Positions 51,828-59,854 of a stretch of DNA of 64,000 nucleotides are shown piece after piece. A program made the position numbers and the translations under genes. The notes under the pieces are model-generated. The model searched no databases, was not told where the DNA came from, and saw only the letters and a program-made list of their open reading frames with translations. This DNA comes from JAGVSR01 sp031413815 (GTDB taxonomy: Bacteria; Pseudomonadota; Alphaproteobacteria; Rhizobiales; Hyphomicrobiaceae). The first letter of the stretch is position 1, and each line of letters starts with the position of its first letter. Location: contig JANOFU010000095.1 of the NCBI GenBank assembly GCA_031413815.1, positions 30,061-94,060 on the forward strand, given 5' to 3'.

Positions 51828-53107
51828 CACGTCTCGATCTGATGTTCGGCGAGGAAGGCTGCGGCCTGTACCATCAGGCGTTCCGCGACCTTCTGTTTGG
51901 GTAACTCCGGCCAGCTCTCCGCACCTGATGCCGTGATCAGATGCACGGCGTTGCGGTCGCCGCCGAACGTGCCGGTCGATGGCGAAACGTCATTGGCGAC
52001 AATCCAGTCGGCACCCTTGGCGTTGCGCTTCGCCGTAGCGGTCTCGACCACTTTGTCGGTTTCAGCCGCAAAGCCGATCACGAGGGCCGGACGCTGAGCA
52101 TTGCGAGCCGCTATCGTTTCCAGAATGTCCGGATTTTCCGTCAACGCCAACGTAGGCGCCTCCGCCTTTGCGGATTTCTTGAGCTTGCCAGGAGCGGCCG
52201 TCGCTACCCGCCAATCAGCCACGGCAGCGGCAAAAATTGCGATGTCTGCCGGAAGTGCGGCCTGCACAGCCGACAGCATTTCAGCCGCCGTTTCGACGGC
52301 CACGGCCGTCACCCCAACGGGCGGCGAGAGCGCTACGGGCCCAGTTACCAAAGTCACGCGCGCACCCATCTTCTGAGCTGCTGCTGCGATGGCATGCCCT
52401 TGCTTACCCGATGACCGGTTGGCGATGTACCGCACGGGATCGATCGGCTCATGCGTCGGACCACTGGTGACGAGCACATGACGTCCCGATAGCGGTAGGC
52501 TCTTTCCAGCCAACGCCACCGGACCCGCAAGCAACCGCTCAACTTCGTCTGCAATCTCTAAGGGCTCAGGCAAGCGCCCGACGCCCGCTTCACCGCTTTC
52601 CGCCATGTCACCTGCGTTCGGCCCGAGAAAATGTACTCCATCACTCGACAATTGCCGCGCATTTCGTTGCGTCGCTGGATGCGACCACATCCGCGGGTTC
52701 ATCGCAGGAACAACAAGCACCGGCTTATCGGTCGCCAAGAGAACTGCGGTCGCGAGATCATTCGCGTGCCCGCCCGCCATCTTGGCGAGCAGATCAGCCG
52801 TCGCGGGCGCCACGATGATCAAGTCTGCATCGCGCGACAGCCGGATGTGGCCGATCTCGCGTTCATCATCGAGATCGAACAGATCCGTGAACACGCGATC
52901 GTTGGTGAGTGCGGCGACGGACAGTGGTGTCACAAACTCTTGCGCCGCCTTGGTCAGCACGGCGCGCACCCCAAAGCCGCGCTCGCGCAGGCGGCGTATG
53001 AGATCCAGGCACTTGTAGGCGGCAATACCACCGCCGATGATCAGAACAATACGCTTCGGCAAGGGACGATCCGGAAAGATAACCTCGGCTTTCCCGTAAC
53101 CTAGCAT
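51827..53107 (-). CDS. coaBC: Bifunctional phosphopantothenoylcysteine decarboxylase/synthase
   Basis: The 426-residue enzyme carries out two steps of coenzyme A synthesis. The N-terminal CoaC flavoprotein domain shows GGGIAAYKCLDLIRRL, the active-site His region, APATADLLAKMAGGHANDL and the PAMNPRMW motif. The C-terminal CoaB domain shows TSGPTHEPIDPVRYIANRSSG and IGFAAETD. The ATG at 53107 is preferred to a TTG at 53188, which would overlap the divergent TPR gene leader. It is followed by dut with a TGATG overlap, an arrangement common in proteobacteria. Confidence 0.93.
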   Translation of the reverse strand: MLGYGKAEVIFPDRPLPKRIVLIIGGGIAAYKCLDLIRRLRERGFGVRAVLTKAAQEFVTPLSVAALTNDRVFTDLFDLDDEREIGHIRLSRDADLIIVAPATADLLAKMAGGHANDLATAVLLATDKPVLVVPAMNPRMWSHPATQRNARQLSSDGVHFLGPNAGDMAESGEAGVGRLPEPLEIADEVERLLAGPVALAGKSLPLSGRHVLVTSGPTHEPIDPVRYIANRSSGKQGHAIAAAAQKMGARVTLVTGPVALSPPVGVTAVAVETAAEMLSAVQAALPADIAIFAAAVADWRVATAAPGKLKKSAKAEAPTLALTENPDILETIAARNAQRPALVIGFAAETDKVVETATAKRNAKGADWIVANDVSPSTGTFGGDRNAVHLITASGAESWPELPKQKVAERLMVQAAAFLAEHQIET

Positions 53108-53227
53108 AGGTCCGGCAGGGCATGTGTTAAGCGGTCGCAATGTGCCTAAATGATGCTCAATGCTTGGGCTAAAAGGGAAATTGGTCAATCGGAGGCGGAC
53201 GCTACATTGGTTCAGTTGAGAACCCCC

Positions 53228-53857
53228 ATGGTCCTCGCGGCCCTGCTAGGCGCCCTTCTCCTGCTGGTGCCGGGACTGCCCGCACGCGCAGATGCCCTGA
53301 CCGATTGCATGAGCGACGATAATTCGCGCCGCATCGAGGGCTGCACCGCACTGCTCAACGATGACGGCCTATCGAATCGCGACCGCAGCCTTGCGCACGC
53401 CATGCGCGCGCTCGCTTTCTCCCTCCAAGGCCAGTACCAGCAAGCTCTGCCCGACTACAGCCGCGCCATTGAACTCGATCCGGGCTCCGCTATTGCACTC
53501 AACAACCGCGCTTGGGTCCGATTCCGCATGAAGGACTTTACTGCAGGCCTCGCCGATGTCGAACGGGCGCTGTCCCTCGACCCGTCCAGCACGCATGCCC
53601 TCGACACGCGCGCCCACCTGCGCCACAGCCTCGGCGATGCCAGCGGCGCAATCGCTGATTTTGAGCAGGCGATGCGGCTTGGCGGCGAGCGGATCGTGAA
53701 GCTCTATCAGTGCGGCCTTCACGCACAGGGTCTTTACGCTGGCCTTGTCCATGGCATCTATACGCCGGACACGCGCACGGCTTTGCGGGCCTGCGTTAGC
53801 CGCCGCGACTGCGATCCGCTGCCACCAGATGAAGAGTGCCGCAACGCCACGTCCTGA
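53228..53857 (+). CDS. Secreted TPR-repeat protein
   Basis: This 209-residue protein starts with a signal peptide (MVLAALLGALLLLVPGLPARA). The mature part contains at least three tetratricopeptide units, for example ALPDYSRAIELDPGSAIALN and GLADVERALSLDPSSTHALD, and ends in a Cys-rich tail (CGLHAQ, ACVSRRDCDPLPPDEEC). TPR proteins mediate protein contacts in the periplasm; no partner is known. An ATG at 53150 would put 26 residues before the signal peptide and is less likely. Confidence 0.75.
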   Translation: MVLAALLGALLLLVPGLPARADALTDCMSDDNSRRIEGCTALLNDDGLSNRDRSLAHAMRALAFSLQGQYQQALPDYSRAIELDPGSAIALNNRAWVRFRMKDFTAGLADVERALSLDPSSTHALDTRAHLRHSLGDASGAIADFEQAMRLGGERIVKLYQCGLHAQGLYAGLVHGIYTPDTRTALRACVSRRDCDPLPPDEECRNATS

Positions 53858-53896
53858 GATCAGCGCGCCAACGCGCGCGATGAGGAGTTCAATACA

Positions 53897-54454
53897 ATGA
53901 CGCTTCGTTTGCTTATCGTTGCGGTCACATCTGCTGTGATATCCGCTGCCGCCACGACACTCGGAACCATGGATGTTGCGACGGCACATGAGTACGAGGC
54001 CGGCGGAATTACGGTCGCCCACCCCTGGGCGCGGGCCACACCGGGCGGCACAACCACCGGCGCGGCGTACTTTGAAATCAAAGCCGCCGATGGTAGAGCC
54101 GATACACTCGTCTCGGCCTCTTCGCCATTGGCCGGCCGCGTTGAAGTCCATACCCACACACAAGAAGATGGCGTGATGAAAATGCGCCGCCTTGACGCGT
54201 TGCCGATCGCGGCGGGTTCGTCGGTCGTGTTAGGACCAGCGGGCCATCACCTGATGCTGTTCGACTTGAAGCAGCCACTGAAAGAAGGCGATCTCATACC
54301 CGTGACGCTTGTGTTTGAGAAATCGGGCACCATCACCCTCGATGTCTCCGTGGAACGGGCCGGTGCCAAAGGCCCAAACGGCATGGACCACCAGCCGGGC
54401 CACGAGAAGGCCAGTGACGGCGCAGGCTCGGGCGCGGGCCACGAAGGCCACTAA
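53897..54454 (+). CDS. Periplasmic PCu(A)C copper chaperone
   Basis: The 185-residue protein has a signal peptide (to about ATA at residue 30) and a PCuAC domain. The copper-binding pattern of His and Met is seen in VEVHTHTQEDGVMKMRRLD and GPAGHHLMLFDLKQPL. These proteins deliver Cu(I) to cytochrome oxidase or other cuproproteins. The last 25 residues are an added His/Gly/Asp-rich tail (MDHQPGHEK, GHEGH) that could bind extra metal. No Sco partner is adjacent. Confidence 0.88.
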   Translation: MTLRLLIVAVTSAVISAAATTLGTMDVATAHEYEAGGITVAHPWARATPGGTTTGAAYFEIKAADGRADTLVSASSPLAGRVEVHTHTQEDGVMKMRRLDALPIAAGSSVVLGPAGHHLMLFDLKQPLKEGDLIPVTLVFEKSGTITLDVSVERAGAKGPNGMDHQPGHEKASDGAGSGAGHEGH

Positions 54455-54838
54455 CGAACACCTCCGCCCACAGGCTATCGAGGCTTGCATCCGGAACGGC
54501 TGGTTTCACAGGCCGATTCGTCGCCAGCAGCGCGGCAGTCGTTACGCGCAGCCGCTTGACAGCATCGCGGCCCTCTCACATGTTGCCGCAGGCGTTGGAC
54601 AGGGACTTCCAAACGCTGAAACAAAAGATGGTCCAAGTCTGGGGAGACGGGCCGGGGCAGGTGCGAAGTCGCGCCGCCCCGATCTCCCGGCTGAAAAGAG
54701 CGGCACAATATCACCGCACTGCATCCCGCGTTGCGCTGTCATCTTCGAAGCGCATCCGCGACGCGGCTTTCAATAGCGCGCTGATGGCCATACTTGCTAA
54801 GATGTGATTGAGCTTGTTTTGCCACACTGGCGAGACCC
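54455..54838. other. Intergenic stretch without a supported gene
   Basis: About 385 bases between the copper chaperone and the nucleotidyltransferase genes. An open frame at 54556-54807 (83 residues, starting MTASRPSHMLPQALDRD) has a protein-like composition but no clear ribosome-binding site or known family. It could be a gene remnant. Confidence 0.4.
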
Positions 54839-55678
54839 ATGACACCAGCAGCACCCCACGACGATCCACGCACCATTCCTGCGGAGATGAATGCGGCCAC
54901 AGTCGCCGAAATCGACGCGCGTTTAGCCGGCGTCGAGCGCGATCACGGCGTGCGCATCGCGTTTGCGATCGAAAGCGGCAGCCGCGCGTGGGGGTTTCCC
55001 TCCCCCGACAGCGACTACGATTGCCGGTTCGTCTATGTCCGCGCTGGCGACGACTACATGGCACTCTACCCCCAGCGTGATTTGATCGAGACGCCGATGA
55101 CCGGCGAGCTTGACGTCAACGGCTGGGATCTCGCCAAAGCCATCAAGCTGCTGGTCAGTGGCAATGCTGTCATCGTCGAATGGCTGACGTCGCCGATCGT
55201 GTATCAGGCGTTGCCGGGCTTCCGGCGGGCATGTCTCGATTTTGCAGGCGATGTGGGTGAGCGGCGCGCGTTCGCCATGCATTATCTGCATTTGGGCCGC
55301 CGCCAGTTGCCGCTCATCACCGAGGACCCGCTGGCTACTCCCCTCAAGAAGATCTTCTACGTACTGCGGCCGGCTCTGGCGCTACGTTGGCTGCGGCTGC
55401 ATCAGCAGGCTGTGATTGCACCCATGCGGTTTCAGACGTTGTGTTCGGAAGCGAATTTGCCGCTGGCCCTGGCTCGCGAGATTAACGGCTTGCTCGCCAT
55501 GAAAGCGGTGACGCGTGAACTGGGGTTGGGCCCTGTCCCGGCCGCCATTCTCGCGATCATCTTGCAAGAACTCGAACGGGCGGAGGCCGATCATCCCGCG
55601 GCACACAGTGAGCGGGGCGGGACGCACACGCGTGCTGAAGAGTTTTTCCGGCTGATGGTCCGGCGTTGCGAAGTTTGA
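54839..55678 (+). CDS. Predicted nucleotidyltransferase (YcgL/PF10127 family)
   Basis: The 279-residue protein is a DNA-polymerase-beta-type nucleotidyltransferase. The catalytic pattern is AIESGSRAWGFPSPDSDYDCRFVYV, cited here as GSRAWG plus DSDYDCRF, with two acidic residues in D-x-D spacing. DVNGWDLAKAIKLL and NAVIVEWLTSPIVY are typical of the COG3541 group. Members sit near RNA-repair genes in some genomes, but none is adjacent here. The physiological substrate is unknown. Confidence 0.82.
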   Translation: MTPAAPHDDPRTIPAEMNAATVAEIDARLAGVERDHGVRIAFAIESGSRAWGFPSPDSDYDCRFVYVRAGDDYMALYPQRDLIETPMTGELDVNGWDLAKAIKLLVSGNAVIVEWLTSPIVYQALPGFRRACLDFAGDVGERRAFAMHYLHLGRRQLPLITEDPLATPLKKIFYVLRPALALRWLRLHQQAVIAPMRFQTLCSEANLPLALAREINGLLAMKAVTRELGLGPVPAAILAIILQELERAEADHPAAHSERGGTHTRAEEFFRLMVRRCEV

Positions 55679-55815
55679 TGTCTTTTCGCAACCTGACCTG
55701 CGGAACGTGACGTGTTCCGTCTGGAACTGCCGCCGCTTGCACCTCCTGGCATCGTGCATTCAACACCACAGCGGCATCGGCCGTTGCTTCCGTTGCAAAC
55801 CAGAGGCTGCCCGTC

Positions 55816-56304
55816 ATGTGCATTCCGACCCGGATCCAGGTGCGCCGCGCAACGACGGCCGATGCGACGGCCATCGATACCTTGCAGACCCGCGCGCTGC
55901 GCGCCCAAAGCAGCCATGACAATGCTCCGGACCTGGACGCTTACATTGAGCAAACAGACCTGCTCGACCCGATCGCGGTCGCCGGCGGCCATTACTTTGT
56001 CGCCGACTTCGGCGGTTGCATCTTGGCCTGTGGTGGCTGGACAGCTTATGACGCGGTCAACACGGCACTGATGCTCGGAGTTTTCGTGGATGATGCTTTT
56101 GCCGCCGCGGGGCTCGGAACTCGCATTCTCCGCGCCATTGAGGACGATATCGCGGCCCATGGACTGGCCACCATTCGCGCGAAATCAACCTACACCGGCA
56201 TGCCTTTCTATCAACGAATGGGCTACCGGCCATCCGGTCTGGTCTCCGACCGGCTGCCGTCCGGCCTTGAGATCCACGGGGTCGAGCTGCGCAAAAGCCT
56301 CTAG
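55816..56304 (+). CDS. GNAT-family N-acetyltransferase
   Basis: The 162-residue protein has a GNAT fold: VRRATTADATAIDTLQTRAL at the start, an acetyl-CoA-binding region LGVFVDDAFAAAGLGTRILR (an imperfect Q/RxxGxG/A as AAAGLG) and the C-terminal PFYQRMGYRPSG. The substrate is unknown. The gene is convergent with the agmatinase gene, 34 bases away. Confidence 0.82.
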   Translation: MCIPTRIQVRRATTADATAIDTLQTRALRAQSSHDNAPDLDAYIEQTDLLDPIAVAGGHYFVADFGGCILACGGWTAYDAVNTALMLGVFVDDAFAAAGLGTRILRAIEDDIAAHGLATIRAKSTYTGMPFYQRMGYRPSGLVSDRLPSGLEIHGVELRKSL

Positions 56305-56338
56305 TCCCACGCCCAGCACGCGGGCAGCTGTCTCATGC

Positions 56339-57322
56339 TTAGGCCACTCCAGCCTTACGGGCTGCCAGCAGTCCCAGATAGTGCTGCACGACGGCTGCCC
56401 CGGCGATGGACGTAATGTCGGCGTGGTCATAAGCCGGCGCGACTTCCACAACGTCTGCCCCTACGATGTCGAGCGAACCAAGACGCCGCAGGATCATCAA
56501 CGCCTCCCGGGAGGACAGCCCACCCGCAACCGGCGTGCCCGTTCCCGGCGCATAGGCCGGATCGAGACAGTCGATATCGAACGAGACGTAAGCGCGCGCA
56601 TCGCCAACACGTTCGCGTATCCGCTGAACTATTCCGGCGACGCCGAGCGTTTCGATCTCCTCACCATGGATAATAGCGAGGCCGCAGTCGTCCGGGGCGT
56701 GGGTTCGAATTCCAACCTGGATTGAGCGCTCTGGCCGGATGATGCCAGCGCGCACGGCGCGCGCGACAAACGAGCCGTGATCGATGCGCGCGTCTTCGTC
56801 GAACCACGTGTCCTGATGCGCATCGAACTGCACCAATGCCATGGGGCCGTATTTGCGGGCGTGCGCCTGCAGCAACGGCCACGTGACATAGTGGTCGCCA
56901 CCGATGGACAGCAGCGTTGTCCCGGCGTCGATCACCTCTTGCGCCTGCGCCTGGATCTGGAACGGCACATCAGAGTGGCGGCCGTAGTCGAGCGCACAGT
57001 CTCCGTAGTCAACAACCGCTAGAGTTTCGAAAGGATCGGCGCGGAACGGATACTGCGGATCACCTTCCAGAATGGATGACGCGCGCCGGACCCCCTGCGG
57101 CCCAAAACGGGCGCCGGGCCGGTTCGACACCGCCGCATCAAACGGGATGCCCCAGATCGCAACGTCGATCCCCTTGAGATTGCGGGAATAACGGCGGCGC
57201 ATGAACGACAGCACGCCGCCGTACATCGGCTCGTGCGACCCGCCCATAATATCCTCGCCGAAGACAGCGTTGTCGGTCTCTTTGGGGCGCACAGGCGGGT
57301 TGGATTCCGGCGTCGAACTCAT
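56339..57322 (-). CDS. speB: Agmatinase / ureohydrolase
   Basis: The 327-residue enzyme belongs to the arginase-agmatinase family with a binuclear Mn site. Metal-binding motifs are intact: SIGGDHYVTWP, QFDAHQDTW and SFDIDCLDPAYAPGTGTPV. The length and the ligand-region sequence suit agmatinase, which makes putrescine and urea from agmatine; guanidino-acid hydrolases cannot be excluded. The gene follows a putrescine-type binding protein gene on the same strand, which supports a polyamine role. Confidence 0.88.
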   Translation of the reverse strand: MSSTPESNPPVRPKETDNAVFGEDIMGGSHEPMYGGVLSFMRRRYSRNLKGIDVAIWGIPFDAAVSNRPGARFGPQGVRRASSILEGDPQYPFRADPFETLAVVDYGDCALDYGRHSDVPFQIQAQAQEVIDAGTTLLSIGGDHYVTWPLLQAHARKYGPMALVQFDAHQDTWFDEDARIDHGSFVARAVRAGIIRPERSIQVGIRTHAPDDCGLAIIHGEEIETLGVAGIVQRIRERVGDARAYVSFDIDCLDPAYAPGTGTPVAGGLSSREALMILRRLGSLDIVGADVVEVAPAYDHADITSIAGAAVVQHYLGLLAARKAGVA

Positions 57323-57396
57323 GGCGGCAATTTTCCAAACGTAGGAGTAACTTTAAACGAAGCGATTCGGGTGCAATCGCGAACAGATGCCTATCG

Positions 57397-58509
57397 TCAC
57401 TTGCCGCCGGTCGTGAAGCGGGTCCAGATCCGATTCATAACGCGCAGAGATTTGTCATCGCGCGGCCGCGCCGAAAACAACTTAGCCATCGTTTCCTTCG
57501 ACGGATAGATGTTGGCATCGCCTCGAATTTCTTCGTTGACGTGCTGCGTTGCCGATACGCTGGCATTTGGATACCAGAAGCTATTGGTGAATTTGGCGAT
57601 GTTCTTGGGTGCCAGAAGAGCGTTGATCAGCGCATATGCACGATCTGGATTTGGTGCATCGGCTGGAATGGCCATCACATCGGCGAAAATCTCGGTGCCC
57701 TCTTTCGGAATCGCATACCGGACTTCGACTCCGGTCTTGTTCTCGGCGGCGCGGCCAGCGGCGATATAGGCATCGCCACTCCAGCCCAGCGCCAGGCAGA
57801 TATCACCCTGGGCCATCTCGGCGATGATCGCGCCGGTCTTGAAATGGCGGATATGGGGGCGGATCGCCGCTAACAGCGCGGACGCCTTCTCCAGATCGTC
57901 TTCCTTCGTCGAAAACGGATCGAGACCCAGGTAGTTCAGCGCAACGGACATGATGCCTTCCGGCGAATCCGCAACCGCAATTCCGCAATCGGCAAACTTC
58001 GACACGATTTCTGGCTTGAAGATCATGTCCAGGCTATCGACCGGGGCGTCCTTTAGCCGGGCGGCGATTTTGGCGGGATCGTACATGACGCCCGTCGTGC
58101 CATAGGCATAGGGCACGCCATATTGATTGCCCGGATCTTCAACGGCGGCAAAGGCCATGATATCGGGATTGAGATCGGACCGTACCGTCAGCTTGGCCGG
58201 ATCGAGTTTCTGCAGAGCACCCGCCTTGATAAACCTGCCAATCGAGGAGGCCGTCGGCAGCACGACGTCGTAACCTGTTTTGCCAACCAGTAGCTTTGTG
58301 GTCAGAAGTTCGGTCGATTCAAAGGTGTCGTAGACGACCTTGATCCCCGTTTCCTTCTCGAAGTCTGCAATCACCTCGGGCGACACGTAGTCGAACCAGA
58401 AGAAGATATTGACCTTCTTATCGTCTGTCGCAGCGGCGATTGGCATGCCGATCCCCACACACATCAGCACAGCGGAAGCGACTGCGGCAGTGATCCTTGG
58501 CCAGCGCAT
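57397..58509 (-). CDS. potF: Spermidine/putrescine periplasmic-binding protein
   Basis: The 370-residue protein has a signal peptide to about residue 27 and the PotD/PotF fold: NIFFWFDYVSPEVIADFEKE, YDVVLPTASSIGRFIKAGAL, QYGVPYAYGTTGVMYDP and LALGWSGDAYIA. AGAGGTG lies just upstream of the ATG at 58509. The other transporter genes (permeases and ATPase) are not in the window. It is 74 bases upstream of speB and likely co-transcribed with it. Confidence 0.88.
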   Translation of the reverse strand: MRWPRITAAVASAVLMCVGIGMPIAAATDDKKVNIFFWFDYVSPEVIADFEKETGIKVVYDTFESTELLTTKLLVGKTGYDVVLPTASSIGRFIKAGALQKLDPAKLTVRSDLNPDIMAFAAVEDPGNQYGVPYAYGTTGVMYDPAKIAARLKDAPVDSLDMIFKPEIVSKFADCGIAVADSPEGIMSVALNYLGLDPFSTKEDDLEKASALLAAIRPHIRHFKTGAIIAEMAQGDICLALGWSGDAYIAAGRAAENKTGVEVRYAIPKEGTEIFADVMAIPADAPNPDRAYALINALLAPKNIAKFTNSFWYPNASVSATQHVNEEIRGDANIYPSKETMAKLFSARPRDDKSLRVMNRIWTRFTTGGK

Positions 58510-58639
58510 GGGGCACCTCTGAAATTTGCGGTTTCCGGTTGTCGTGCGGCCTTGAGAGTGGCGCTTGCATTGCTGGGCCGACAAACGGTATTTAGTCTTC
58601 GTTGACTTGCAGAAAACTCAACTGAAGACGGAGCCCGCG

Positions 58640-59557
58640 ATGCCGCTGCCCTCGCTCAATGCGATCCGCGCCTTCGAGGCGGCTGCGCGGCTGTCGAGCT
58701 TCAAGCTCGCGGCAGAGGAGCTGAATCTAAGTCAATCCGCCATCAGCCGCCATATCCGATCGCTCGAAACCTCACTCGGCGTGGAACTTTTCGAACGTGA
58801 GTTCCGCCAAGTCAAGCTGACCGGCAAGGCCGTGTATTACGCCCGGCGCGTGTCGGAGGCCTTCAAGACACTTCACGACGCAACGGACGAAATCAGTGCT
58901 CGCGGGCCGGCCCAGCGACGGGGCACGGAACGTGTCTCGCTTTCCATCAACGTTACATTTATGAATCTCTGGCTCGCCGACCGCTTGCCGCGCTTCAGGG
59001 CCAGCTATCCCGGTTATGAACTCGAAATCGCCATCCACGATGATTCAGGACGCGGCGGCAATCCGCGCGCAGACCTGCGCATCCTGTTCAGCGACGACCA
59101 CGACGATGATCCCGCCCTGACCAAGCTCATCTCTCTCATCATCATTCCGGTTTGTGCGCCGTCCCTGACCAAAGGACCGAACGGCCTGCGCTCACCCAAA
59201 CAATTGGCGCGGCACCGGCTGCTGCACGAGAACACCACGGCCTGGTGGGAGGAGTGGATTGAAGGTGAGGGCGTTAGCGGCGTCGACGCCAAACAAGGCG
59301 CGATCTTCCACGACCCTTCACTTGCCATCCGCGAAGCCGTCAACGGCGGTGGCGTCGCGTTGGCCGACAACATCATGGCCGAAGATCTGCTGGCTCGCGG
59401 CCAGCTGGTCACGCCGTTCCCGATCCGGCGCAGGATCGCGAGCTGTTACAGCCTCGCGATCGCGCGCAGCAAAGCATCGTCAATCCCCACGCGCCAGTTC
59501 CGGGACTGGCTGACCGCCGAGATTGAAAAGCACAAAAAGATTATGAGGATGGGTTAG
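58640..59557 (+). CDS. LysR-family regulator (GcvA-like)
   Basis: The 305-residue regulator has an N-terminal winged helix-turn-helix (LNAIRAFEAAARLSSFKLAA, then LNLSQSAISRHIRSLE) and a periplasmic-binding-like effector domain. The sequence PLPSLNAIRAFEAAARLSSF is typical of the GcvA subgroup. It is divergent from potF with 130 bases between the starts, so it probably controls potF-speB. A start at 58565 is possible but would enter the shared promoter. Confidence 0.87.
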   Translation: MPLPSLNAIRAFEAAARLSSFKLAAEELNLSQSAISRHIRSLETSLGVELFEREFRQVKLTGKAVYYARRVSEAFKTLHDATDEISARGPAQRRGTERVSLSINVTFMNLWLADRLPRFRASYPGYELEIAIHDDSGRGGNPRADLRILFSDDHDDDPALTKLISLIIIPVCAPSLTKGPNGLRSPKQLARHRLLHENTTAWWEEWIEGEGVSGVDAKQGAIFHDPSLAIREAVNGGGVALADNIMAEDLLARGQLVTPFPIRRRIASCYSLAIARSKASSIPTRQFRDWLTAEIEKHKKIMRMG

Positions 59558-59575
59558 ATGCGATCGGACCGCAAT

Positions 59576-59610
59576 CGGTGTCAGGCACCACTTAGAGGTG
59601 CATGACACCG
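59576..59610. terminator. Hairpin after the LysR gene, related to the betA/cysK hairpin
   Basis: CGGTGTCAGGCACC and GGTGCATGACACCG form a 14-bp stem with one mismatch and a 7-base loop, 19 bases after the LysR stop. The GTCAGGCACC core is shared with the hairpin at 50058-50091. It may terminate transcription. Confidence 0.5.
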
Positions 59611-59854
59611 TATTCGCGGGCTTTCCTGATGAGACCGCGTCCTCGCCACCGCGCGAAACCCCCGGCTTTCTCGTCCCGCGCCTTTGCTCACCGCCCCAGA
59701 ATCGGGCCAGAGTTGCTGATCATCCGGCCTGGGGGTGGCGATCGTTGATTGCCGGTCCCATCTGTCCACTCGTGAATTGTGCCGCTTTGCCACTTGCGCG
59801 CTCTGGCCTCGTCAGCCAACCCTCGTTGCGAGATAAAAGGTCCGAGAACCACCA

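Noticed and set aside
54556..54807. 83-residue open frame between the copper chaperone and nucleotidyltransferase genes
   Set aside because: The composition is protein-like, but there is no ribosome-binding site or recognised family, so it is left as a possible remnant.
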